Shown here: positions 52,882-59,993 of the stretch, piece after piece
Layout: every line of letters begins with the position of its first letter
Numbering within the stretch: the stretch's first letter is position 1
From: Janthinobacterium saanense
GTDB lineage: Bacteria > Pseudomonadota > Gammaproteobacteria > Burkholderiales > Burkholderiaceae_D
Length of the DNA stretch: 64,000 nucleotides
Direction of reading: 5' to 3'
NCBI RefSeq assembly: GCF_014200675.1
Contig: NZ_JACHCI010000014.1
Span: 62,001 to 126,000 of the forward strand
Position numbers and translations under genes: made by a program
The notes under the pieces: model-generated
Database searches by the model: none
Told to the model about the DNA's origin: nothing
The model's input: the letters and a program-made list of their open reading frames with translations, nothing else

Positions 52882-54021
52882 ATGCCCTACGTCCGCCAGA
52901 CCAGCCATATCGACCGGGTGCGCGACCTGATCGCCGGCCGCGTCGTCAACCCCGGCGCCGATGCGTCCAGGCTGGCCTCGTCCTACCGCCGTTCGCTGAA
53001 CGACTACCGGCTCGATCCCGCCTGCACCACCGGGCCGCGCATCCTCAGCGGCGCCGAACTGCGGGCCATCCAGCAAGCGGAAGAAGTCTTTTTACGTTCG
53101 ACGGGGGACTGTCTGCCGCGCCTGCACGCCATGGTGCGCGAGGCGGGTTATTGCGTCATCCTGGCCAATGCGCATGGCGTGACCATCGATTACGCGGTCG
53201 ACCAGGACCAGCGCAAGCAGTTCAGGAAGGCCGGCCTGTACCTGGGTTCCTGCTGGTCCGAAGACGAGGAAGGTACGTGCGGCGTCGCGTCCGTGCTGCT
53301 GGACCAGGTAGCGATCACCGTGCACAAGACCGACCATTTCCGGGCCGCGTTCACGGGCCTGACCTGCAGCGCCGCCCCCATCTTTTCACCGCATGGCGAC
53401 TTGATCGGCGTGCTCGACGCCTCGGCGCTGGCCTCGCCCGACGCGCGCGACAGCCAGCGCCTGGTGAAGCAGCTGGTGCGCCAAAGCGCCACCTTGATCG
53501 AAGACGGTTATTTTCTCCAGTCCTACAGCCATTGCAGCATCCTGCTGGCGCACCGCAACCGCCACTTCGTCGAAGTGCAGCCTGAAATGCTGGTCGCCGT
53601 CGATGAACATGGCAGCATCGTGGCGGCCAACCGCTGCGCGCGTCTGGCCATCGAAGGCCTGGCGACCCTGCCCCGCCCGGTCGCCGAAGTGTTCGACGTG
53701 CGCGCAGAACGCCTGTTCGATGCGCGTGCCAGCCACCATCTGCTGTCCTTGCGCCTCGTCGCCAGCGGCGCCTGGCTGCATGCGCGCGTGCGCGCGCCGA
53801 TCCGCCACACACAAGACAGAAGCAGTGCGCGGCCGGTGAGCGCAGCCGCTGTGGCCGAAAACTACAGTGAACAGGAGCTGGCCGAACGCACGCGCATCGT
53901 CAACGCCATGACTGCCGCCAAGTGGCGCCCTTTGCAGGCAGCCGCCATGCTGGGCATTTCGCGCGCGACCTTGTACCGCCGCATGAAACAGCTGCGCATC
54001 GTGCCGCCGCACAGGCTGTAG
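52882..54021 (+). CDS. GAF-domain transcriptional regulator with Fis-type HTH (AcoR-like, lacking the AAA+ domain)
   Basis: 379 residues; ribosome-binding site AAGGAGAGGAG. Residues about 20-60 are the helical start seen in AcoR-type activators (SRLASSYRRSLNDYRLDPAC). A GAF-type sensor follows (GYCVILANAHGVTIDYAVDQ, GLYLGSCWSEDEEGTCGVAS, with TCGV and TDHF resembling AcoR). A PAS-like part (EMLVAVDEHGSIVAANRCAR) and a C-terminal Fis-type helix-turn-helix (MTAAKWRPLQAAAMLGISRA then TLYRRMKQL) complete it. The sigma-54-activating AAA+ domain with GAFTGA, expected between PAS and HTH, is absent, so it should control ordinary sigma-70-type promoters. It probably binds the two TGAGAC-N4-GTCTCA palindromes and controls the following monooxygenase gene. 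Confidence 0.85.
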   Translation: MPYVRQTSHIDRVRDLIAGRVVNPGADASRLASSYRRSLNDYRLDPACTTGPRILSGAELRAIQQAEEVFLRSTGDCLPRLHAMVREAGYCVILANAHGVTIDYAVDQDQRKQFRKAGLYLGSCWSEDEEGTCGVASVLLDQVAITVHKTDHFRAAFTGLTCSAAPIFSPHGDLIGVLDASALASPDARDSQRLVKQLVRQSATLIEDGYFLQSYSHCSILLAHRNRHFVEVQPEMLVAVDEHGSIVAANRCARLAIEGLATLPRPVAEVFDVRAERLFDARASHHLLSLRLVASGAWLHARVRAPIRHTQDRSSARPVSAAAVAENYSEQELAERTRIVNAMTAAKWRPLQAAAMLGISRATLYRRMKQLRIVPPHRL

Positions 54022-54036
54022 GCAGCCGACACGGGC

Positions 54037-54052
54037 TGAGACTTCCGTCTCA
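54037..54052. promoter_or_regulatory. Palindromic operator TGAGAC-N4-GTCTCA, copy 2
   Basis: TGAGACTTCCGTCTCA lies 106 bp before the flavin monooxygenase gene and is followed by TCGCC and ATGCTGCAACGCAG, exactly as in copy 1 at 52772-52787. The matching half-sites with a different central tetranucleotide point to a real protein-binding site rather than chance duplication. Confidence 0.65.
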
Positions 54053-54158
54053 TCGCCAGCCATGCTGCAACGCAGGATGCGGCGCCAGAACAGCGGTGAT
54101 ACAACATCGTCAGCGGTGACAAAACCGCATCCCGACAGACATACTTGGAGGAGACACG

Positions 54159-55955
54159 ATGAGCAAGTATCAACACACAGTGGCCGGCGTACTGGAACAG
54201 CTCGAGGGTGCATTGCGCGCCAGCGACAGCACGGGCGCCGCGCAACTATTCGAAGAAAACGGCTTCTGGCGCGACCTGGTGCTATTTACCTGGAACCTGA
54301 AAACCCTGGAAGGCCGCGCACAGATCGCCGACATGCTGAGCGCGCAGCTGGGCGCCGTGCAGCCGGTCAGCCTGCGCATCGCCGATGGCGAACAGGCCAG
54401 CGAGGCCGGCGGCGTCACGCAATGCTGGATCACGGTAGAAACCAGGGTCGGGCGCGGCACCGGTTTTATCCGTATCCGCGATGGCAAGATCTGGACCCTG
54501 CTCACCACCATGGGCGAATTGAAGGGCCACGAAGAACCCAGGGGCGGACGGCGGCCCATGGGCGCCGAACACGGGGCGCGCACCAATCGCAGCAGCTGGC
54601 TGGAACACCGCGAGCAGGAAGCGCGCGAACTCGGTTATGCGCGCCAGCCCTATTGCGTCATCATCGGCGGCGGCCAGGGCGGCATCGCGCTCGGTGCGCG
54701 CCTGCGCCAGCTGAACGTCCCCACCATCATCATTGAGAAAAACGCCCGCCCCGGCGACAGCTGGCGCAAGCGCTATAAATCGCTGTGCCTGCACGACCCG
54801 GTCTGGTACGACCACATGCCGTATATCCCATTTCCCGACAACTGGCCCGTCTTCACGCCCAAGGACAAGGTGGGCGACTGGCTGGAAATGTACACCAAGG
54901 TGATGGAACTGAATTACTGGGGCTCGACCAGCTGCGAGTCGGCCAGCTTTGACGAAGCGTCCGGCGAATGGACGGTCAAGGTGCTGCGTGACGGCCAGCC
55001 CGTGACCCTGAAGCCGAAACAGCTGGTGCTGGCCACCGGCATGTCGGGCAAGCCCAATTGGCCGAAGTTCAAGGGCATGGACGTGTTCCAGGGCGAGCAG
55101 CAGCACTCGTCCCAGCATCCGGGGCCGGACGCTTACGTGGGCAAGAAGGTGGTGGTGGTTGGCGCGAACAACTCGGCGCACGATATCTGCGCCGCGCTGT
55201 GGGAGGCAGGCGTGGACGTGACCATGGTGCAGCGCTCGTCGACGCATATCGTCAAGTCCGATTCGCTGATGGACCTGGCGCTGGGCGAGCTGTATTCGGA
55301 ACGCGCACTGGCGGCCGGCATGACGACGACCAAGGCTGATCTGACCTTCGCATCGATCCCGTACAAGATACTGCCGGACTTCCAGAAACCCATCTTCAAG
55401 GCGATACGCGAGCGCGACGCCGACTTTTATGCACGCCTGGAAGAACGCGGTTTCATGCTGGACTTTGGCGATGACGACTCTGGCCTGTTCATGAAATATC
55501 TACGGCGCGGCTCCGGCTATTACATCGACGTGGGCGCTTCCGAACTGGTCGCCGAGGGCAAGATCAAGCTGAAAAGCGGGGTCGGCGTGCAGGAGCTGAA
55601 AGCCCATTCCATCGTGCTCTCGGACGGCACGGAACTGCCGGCCGACCTGGTGGTGTACGCCACCGGCTACGGCTCCATGAATGGCTGGGCCGCCGACCTG
55701 ATCTCGCAGGAAGTAGCGAACAAGGTGGGCAAGGTCTGGGGACTCGGATCAGCCACCACCAAGGATCCGGGACCATGGGAAGGCGAGCAGCGCAATATGT
55801 GGAAACCCACGCAGCAGCAAGCGCTGTGGCTACACGGAGGTAATCTGCACCAGTCGCGCCATTACTCGCAATACCTGTCGCTGCAGCTGAAAGCGCGCAT
55901 GGAAGGCATCGCCACGCCCGTGTATGGACAGCAGGAGGTGCATCATTTGTCGTGA
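54159..55955 (+). CDS. Flavin-containing monooxygenase with N-terminal SnoaL-like domain
   Basis: 598 residues; GGAGGAG precedes the ATG. Residues about 5-140 resemble a SnoaL/NTF2-like fold (VLEQLEGALRASDSTGAAQL, FLIRIRDGKIW-type strands). From 165 an FAD-binding Rossmann motif appears (VIIGGGQGGIALGARLRQLN), then GDSWRKRYKSLCLHDPVWYD with the conserved active-site region of YUCCA-like FMOs. The FMO fingerprint FxGxxxHxxx reads FQGEQQHSSQ, ending in His rather than the usual aromatic residue. A second, NADPH-binding Rossmann motif is VVVVGANNSAHDI, and ATGYGS is the terminal ATG motif. It should hydroxylate or oxidise a soft nucleophile or ketone using NADPH and oxygen. It shares an operator with the upstream regulator. 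Confidence 0.9.
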   Translation: MSKYQHTVAGVLEQLEGALRASDSTGAAQLFEENGFWRDLVLFTWNLKTLEGRAQIADMLSAQLGAVQPVSLRIADGEQASEAGGVTQCWITVETRVGRGTGFIRIRDGKIWTLLTTMGELKGHEEPRGGRRPMGAEHGARTNRSSWLEHREQEARELGYARQPYCVIIGGGQGGIALGARLRQLNVPTIIIEKNARPGDSWRKRYKSLCLHDPVWYDHMPYIPFPDNWPVFTPKDKVGDWLEMYTKVMELNYWGSTSCESASFDEASGEWTVKVLRDGQPVTLKPKQLVLATGMSGKPNWPKFKGMDVFQGEQQHSSQHPGPDAYVGKKVVVVGANNSAHDICAALWEAGVDVTMVQRSSTHIVKSDSLMDLALGELYSERALAAGMTTTKADLTFASIPYKILPDFQKPIFKAIRERDADFYARLEERGFMLDFGDDDSGLFMKYLRRGSGYYIDVGASELVAEGKIKLKSGVGVQELKAHSIVLSDGTELPADLVVYATGYGSMNGWAADLISQEVANKVGKVWGLGSATTKDPGPWEGEQRNMWKPTQQQALWLHGGNLHQSRHYSQYLSLQLKARMEGIATPVYGQQEVHHLS

Positions 55956-55974
55956 ACTTCGGGGGTAGGCAGAT

Positions 55975-56008
55975 AAAAAAACGGCAGACCAAAGTCTGCC
56001 GTTTTTTC
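55975..56008. terminator. Bidirectional rho-independent terminator
   Basis: ACGGCAGAC (55981-55989) pairs with GTCTGCCGT (55994-56002) around CAAA, flanked by an A-run on the left and a T-run on the right. It serves both the monooxygenase gene (plus) and the YceI gene (minus), which converge here. Confidence 0.9.
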
Positions 56009-56026
56009 ATCCTGCACCAAACAATA

Positions 56027-56593
56027 TTACTGTTTGATGGCTTCGATAGCGAACGTCAAAGTCACGTCATCGCTGACGGCAGGCGCATATTTACCGGCGT
56101 TGAATTCCGAACGCTTGATGTGGGCCGTGGCGTTGGCGCCGCAAGCGTCTTTTTTCAGCATAGGGTGTGGCGCGCAGGTGAACGAGGTGACGGTCAGGGT
56201 TACTGGCTTGGTCACGCCCTTCAGGGTCAGCGTGCCATCGACGCTGGCCAGCTTGTCGCCGTCAAAGTTGAACTTGGTCGACTTGTAGGTCGCGACAGGG
56301 AATTTGGCGGTGTCCAGGAAGTCTTCGCCCTGGATGTGGGTGTTGAACACGGTCGAACCGGTGTCTACCGATTTGGTGTCGATCAGCACTTCAACGGAGC
56401 CGGTCTTGGCAGCGCGGTCCAGGGTGATTTTACCGGTGGTGTTATTGAAACGGCTTTGCTGCGTCGAGAAACCCATGTGGGTGTATTCGAAACGCGGGAA
56501 GGTGTGGCTACCATCGATGACATAGACTTCAGGAGCGGCAACGGCGGACAGCGAGAGACCAGCGGCGGCGATAAAGGCGAGCAGTTTTTTCAT
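56027..56593 (-). CDS. YceI-family periplasmic protein
   Basis: 188 residues, standard length. Signal peptide MKKLLAFIAAAGLSLSAVAA. The mature part begins PEVYVIDGSHTFPRFEYTHM and shows the family pattern: NNTTGKITLDRAAKTGSVEV, TSVDTG, FLDTAKFPVATYKSTKF, DGTLTLKGVTKPVTLTVTSF and a terminal TLTFAIEAIKQ strand. It forms a lipocalin-like barrel that binds polyisoprenoids or similar lipids, and is secreted to the periplasm. Two Cys in the TCAPHPMLKKDACG loop may form a disulfide. It converges on the monooxygenase gene. Confidence 0.93.
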   Translation of the reverse strand: MKKLLAFIAAAGLSLSAVAAPEVYVIDGSHTFPRFEYTHMGFSTQQSRFNNTTGKITLDRAAKTGSVEVLIDTKSVDTGSTVFNTHIQGEDFLDTAKFPVATYKSTKFNFDGDKLASVDGTLTLKGVTKPVTLTVTSFTCAPHPMLKKDACGANATAHIKRSEFNAGKYAPAVSDDVTLTFAIEAIKQ

Positions 56594-57067
56594 TGTAGAT
56601 TCCCTGATTCAAATGTGAAGGTTTAAAAACCGCGGCCAGCACGCCCTTGGGCGGATGACAATGGTTCGGTTGCAACGATTATGCATGGCATGAAGATCGA
56701 TGTAAAATGGAAAATATACCTAGTTAGCATCGAAAAAATCGATAATAAACGCATCACTCTCCACTACAACGCCTCCTGTTGCCGATTATTCAGCACACGA
56801 TTGAAAATATCCAGCAATTTAAATGAGAATGATTCTTGTTATTCATCTCATGGATTGTTATCATGCCTGCCTTTCGCATGGCCGTCATCAAGAACGTGTT
56901 CCAAGACCGGCCTAGCCAACCATACGCCAGCCCGCCGGCCATCGCGCCTACGCCAGCCATCAAGCCATATCGCCACGCCGATCCAGCCCAGCCATCACTG
57001 CGCGCCCTGCTCTCCACACCAGGCCCGCAGGTGCGACTTGATCATCCTTGATAGAGTAGGAAAACAC
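56594..57067. promoter_or_regulatory. Intergenic region with a Fur-box-like site before the heme oxygenase gene
   Basis: 474 bp between the divergent YceI and heme oxygenase genes. TGAGAATGATTCTTG (56824-56838) is a near-palindromic 7-1-7 match to the Fur consensus (TGATAATNATTATCA), with AGAATGATTCT fully symmetric. Iron-repressed expression of the downstream heme oxygenase is therefore likely. A short frame at 56863-57051 lies between this site and the gene. Confidence 0.55.
56863..57051 (+). CDS. Doubtful small open frame with a HemP-like ending
   Basis: A 62-codon frame between the Fur-box-like site and the heme oxygenase gene. It is Pro/Ala-rich, and its last residues (SLRALLSTPGPQVRLDH) resemble the start of the HemP motif (S..LL....V.I.H.G..Y.LR), but the frame stops before the diagnostic Y.LR part. 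There is no clear ribosome-binding site. It could be a decayed hemP, or non-coding leader. An antisense frame (56790-57017, minus) with a Gly/Ala-rich hydrophobic stretch exists over the same bases. Confidence 0.25.
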   Translation: MPAFRMAVIKNVFQDRPSQPYASPPAIAPTPAIKPYRHADPAQPSLRALLSTPGPQVRLDHP

Positions 57068-57673
57068 ATGAATGCAAACACCTTGAACACCAGCACAGAC
57101 ACTCGCCTGCCACGCAGCCAGCGCCTGAAAGCCGACACCATGGAAACGCACGACGTGCTCGACAAGCGCATCATGGCCAGCAAGCCCTTCGAGACCACGC
57201 AAAACTACACGCGCTTCCTGCAAGCGCAATACGCCTTTTTGCGCGACGTCGATGCACTGTATGAGCATGCGGGCCTGGCCGCCCTGTTGCCCGACCTGGA
57301 ACAGCGCCGCCGCTACGACAGCATCGCCGCCGACCTGCGCGACCTGGGCGCACCGGTGCCGGCCGATGCCGCCGTAGCGCCATTCGGCCCACAGCTGGAC
57401 CTGGCCACCGCGCTGGGCTGGCTGTATGTCAGCGAAGGCTCGAAGCTGGGCGCCGCCATCCTCTACAAACTGGCGGGCAAGATCGGCCTCGACGAACACC
57501 ATGGCGCGCGCCACCTGGCTGGCCACCCCGATGGCCGCGCACGCCACTGGCGCGATTTCACGGCCGTACTCGATACGGCGCCGCTGGACCTTGACGGCGA
57601 AGCGCGCGTGATCGAAGGCGCACGCGCCGCCTTCATGCGCATGCACGGCCACGTCGAGGCTTACGTTGAATGA
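57068..57673 (+). CDS. Biliverdin-producing heme oxygenase
   Basis: 201 residues from MNANTLNTSTDTRLPRSQRL, start 57068 preceded by TAGGAAAAC; a longer frame upstream has no good start. The helical HO fold shows the proximal-His motif LKADTMETHDVLDKRIM (His28), FLQAQYAFLRDVDALYEHAG and the heme-pocket helix ATALGWLYVSEGSKLGAAIL, similar to BphO/PigA-type enzymes. It should cleave heme to biliverdin, iron and CO in the cytosol. The upstream Fur-box-like site suggests a role in iron recovery from heme. No bacteriophytochrome lies next to it. Its stop overlaps the DUF454 gene (ATGA). Confidence 0.9.
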   Translation: MNANTLNTSTDTRLPRSQRLKADTMETHDVLDKRIMASKPFETTQNYTRFLQAQYAFLRDVDALYEHAGLAALLPDLEQRRRYDSIAADLRDLGAPVPADAAVAPFGPQLDLATALGWLYVSEGSKLGAAILYKLAGKIGLDEHHGARHLAGHPDGRARHWRDFTAVLDTAPLDLDGEARVIEGARAAFMRMHGHVEAYVE

Positions 57674-58143
57674 AGGAAGAGCACGCCAGCGCACCACTGC
57701 CGGAGACCCACGGTGCACGCTTGCGCCGTTGGGCCTGGACGGCCGCTGGCGCGCTGATGGTTTTACTGGGCATCATCGGCGCCATGCTGCCCGTGATGCC
57801 AACCACGATTTTCCTGATCATGGCGCTGGCCTGCTTCAGCCGCGCTTCGCCGCGCCTGGAACACTGGCTGCTGCACCACCCGCGTTTCGGGCCATCGCTG
57901 CGGCAGTGGCGCGAACACCGCGCTGTGTCGCGGCGCGGCAAGGCCATGGCCTGCCTGGGCATGGCCATCGGCTTCGTCGCCATGTGCCTCGGCCATCCGC
58001 CAGCGTGGGTGATCATTCTGGTGGGCGTGATGGAAATCGCCGTCATCATTTATTTGCTGCGCCGCCCAAACGGCCCGCCGCCATCCCACACAGGCAGCAT
58101 TAAGGCAGAATCCTCTCAGGATCGCGGAAATAACGAGAAATAA
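57670..58143 (+). CDS. DUF454 (YbaN-family) membrane protein
   Basis: 157 residues, overlapping the heme oxygenase stop by 4 bp, so co-translated. The family core is clear: two helices ALMVLLGIIGAMLPVMPTTI with FLIMALACFSRASPRLEHWL, then HPRFGPSLRQWREHRAVSRR and a second hairpin (GMAIGFVAMCLGHPPAWVII then LVGVMEIAVIIYLLRRP). The long hydrophilic tail after residue 130 is variable. DUF454 genes are often found near heme- or iron-related genes; the function is unknown. Confidence 0.9.
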   Translation: MKEEHASAPLPETHGARLRRWAWTAAGALMVLLGIIGAMLPVMPTTIFLIMALACFSRASPRLEHWLLHHPRFGPSLRQWREHRAVSRRGKAMACLGMAIGFVAMCLGHPPAWVIILVGVMEIAVIIYLLRRPNGPPPSHTGSIKAESSQDRGNNEK

Positions 58144-58497
58144 TCTCCTTGTTCTTTTACTGAAAAACCTCCCGACACGTGCATCCCGCAAAAAACCGTC
58201 TTGCGTGGATGCCGTGCTTGTCGAATTTTCCACCGCCCCACCGCTCCCCAGCTTCATCCCGCACGATTTAATTCGGCCTTACCGCATGTTTTCAGTTTTT
58301 TTCACTTGAAAACAGCTGCATAGACATTATTCGCATATTCAAAGCAAGATTCTATCGTAGGGAGTATATGGCGTTCGGAGGTATACTACGCAGCCGATGT
58401 CCCAGGCCGGCCCGTCCGGCCGCCGCTGAAAGTTCTTCATGTTGACGATAATTGTCAACATGACAGCAAGGGACGCGAATAATAAAAGGAATAATGC
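58144..58497. promoter_or_regulatory. metNIQ leader region with two inverted repeats
   Basis: 354 bp with no gene. AGTATA-N13-TATACT (58363-58387) and CATGTTGAC-N7-GTCAACATG (58438-58462) are perfect inverted repeats; the second ends 36 bp before the metN ATG. TATACT (58382-58387) could be a -10 element. I saw no MetJ-box or recognisable SAM riboswitch. A weak hairpin (GCATCC..GGATGC, about 58180-58213) follows the DUF454 gene. Confidence 0.45.
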
Positions 58498-59304
58498 ATG
58501 ACCATAAACCGTACACCGGTGATACGCATAGCTGGCGCGAACAAGACCTTCGCGCTGCCCAAGGGCGAACAATTTCACGCGGTCAAATCGGTCTCGCTGG
58601 ACGTTTATCCCGGCGATATTTTCGGCCTGATCGGCAAGAGCGGCGCCGGCAAATCGACCCTGCTGCGCCTGATTAACCTGCTCGAACGCCCCGATAGCGG
58701 CAGCATCACCGTCGCCGGCCGCGAATTGACCAGCCTGGGCAAGAGCGAGTTGCGCGATGCGCGCCAGAATATCGGCATGATTTTCCAGCAGTTCAACCTG
58801 CTGCAAAACGCCAGCGTCTACGACAACGTGGCCTTCCCCCTGAAAATCCATGGCACCACCAAGGGCGAGCAGATCACTGCCCGCGTCGAGGAATGCCTGG
58901 CGCTGGTGGGCCTGTCGGACAAGCTGCACAGCTATCCGGCGCAGCTGTCGGGCGGCCAGAAACAGCGCGTGGCGATTGCCCGCGCACTGGCCAGCCATCC
59001 CGACGTGCTGCTGTGCGACGAACCGACTTCCGCGCTGGATGCGGAAACCACGCGCGCCCTGCTCGACACCCTGCGCGACATCAATGCGCGCCTTGGCGTG
59101 ACCATCGTCATCGTCAGCCATGAGCTGTCGGTGCTGGGCGCCATTTGCAACCGCGTGGCCGTGGTGGAAAACGGCGCCATCGCCGAACAATTCGACCTGA
59201 GCGACACCACCACCCCGCGCAAGACCGCGCTGGGACGCGAACTGGCTTATTACGGCACCGAAGCGTTCGAAGCCACCGCATGGAAGGATGCCAAACATGT
59301 TTGA
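58498..59304 (+). CDS. metN: Methionine ABC transporter ATP-binding protein MetN, short form
   Basis: 268 residues. ABC ATPase with Walker A GKSGAGKSTLLRLINLLERP (the LINLLERP continuation is typical of MetN), Q-loop NIGMIFQQFNLL, signature [15 protein letters not shown], Walker B VLLCDEPTSALD and H-loop VIVSHELSVL. The usual MetN is about 340 residues, with a C-terminal ACT-like NIL domain that binds methionine and inhibits transport. Here the protein ends soon after the ATPase (ELAYYGTEAFEATAWKDAKH), so that feedback site is missing. It overlaps metI by 8 bp. Confidence 0.93.
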   Translation: MTINRTPVIRIAGANKTFALPKGEQFHAVKSVSLDVYPGDIFGLIGKSGAGKSTLLRLINLLERPDSGSITVAGRELTSLGKSELRDARQNIGMIFQQFNLLQNASVYDNVAFPLKIHGTTKGEQITARVEECLALVGLSDKLHSYPAQLSGGQKQRVAIARALASHPDVLLCDEPTSALDAETTRALLDTLRDINARLGVTIVIVSHELSVLGAICNRVAVVENGAIAEQFDLSDTTTPRKTALGRELAYYGTEAFEATAWKDAKHV

Positions 59305-59971
59305 AGAATCATTCAATAACGTCGTCGCCCTGCTGCCGGAAATCTGGGTGGCGCTAGGCCAGACCATGACCATGCTGGGCATCGGCCTGACGGCCGCCAT
59401 TTTGATCGGCGGCCCGATGGGCATCTTGCTGTTCCTGGTCTCGGAAGGCCAGTCGCTGCAAAACCGTCCGCTGTCGATGATATTGGGCTGGCTGGTCAAT
59501 ACTGTGCGCAGCTTCCCCTTCATCATCTTGCTGGTCGCGCTGACGCCATTTACCCGCATCATCGCCGGCACCTCGATCGGCCCGCTGGCCGCTGCCGTGC
59601 CACTGTCGTTTGCAGCGATCCCCTACCTGGCGCGCCTGGTGGAGCAAAACCTGCGCGAAGTGCCGCGCGGCGTGATCGAGGCGGCGCATGCCATGGGCGC
59701 CTCGGAAATGCAGATCATTTTCCGCGTGCTGCTGGTCGAAGCGCGCTCCGGCCTGGTGCTGGCACTGACCGTGCTGTCGATCAGCTTCCTGTCCTATTCG
59801 GCCGTGGCCGGCGTGGTGGGGGGCGGCGGCATCGGCGACCTGGCCATCCGCTACGGCTACTACCGCTTCGAGACGGACATCATGGTCGTCACCGTCGCCA
59901 TCCTGATCGTGCTGGTGCAAATCATCCAGTTCGCAGGCACGCGCATCGCCAAGCGTCTCGACAAACGTTAA
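59297..59971 (+). CDS. metI: Methionine ABC transporter permease MetI
   Basis: 224 residues from ATG 59297 (GGAAGG upstream; an ATG 9 bp earlier is an alternative). Five membrane helices and the typical MetI stretches: LGWLVNTVRSFPFIILLVAL, PLSFAAIPYLARLVEQNLRE, the EAA loop EAAHAMGASEMQIIFRVLLV, and SAVAGVVGGGGIGDLAIRYG followed by YYRFETDIM. It forms the membrane channel of the MetNIQ importer, overlapping metN and 22 bp before metQ. Confidence 0.94.
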   Translation: MFEESFNNVVALLPEIWVALGQTMTMLGIGLTAAILIGGPMGILLFLVSEGQSLQNRPLSMILGWLVNTVRSFPFIILLVALTPFTRIIAGTSIGPLAAAVPLSFAAIPYLARLVEQNLREVPRGVIEAAHAMGASEMQIIFRVLLVEARSGLVLALTVLSISFLSYSAVAGVVGGGGIGDLAIRYGYYRFETDIMVVTVAILIVLVQIIQFAGTRIAKRLDKR

Positions 59972-59993
59972 TCTTCGAATCAAGGAAAACATC

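Noticed and set aside
54022-54158. Sigma-54 promoter before the monooxygenase gene
   Set aside because: No GG-N10-GC motif was found, and the neighbouring AcoR-like regulator lacks the AAA+ domain needed for sigma-54 activation.
56790-57017. Minus-strand frame with a Gly/Ala-rich hydrophobic stretch upstream of heme oxygenase
   Set aside because: No ribosome-binding site seen, and it runs through the Fur-box-like site and the leader of the heme oxygenase gene; mentioned only as an alternative.
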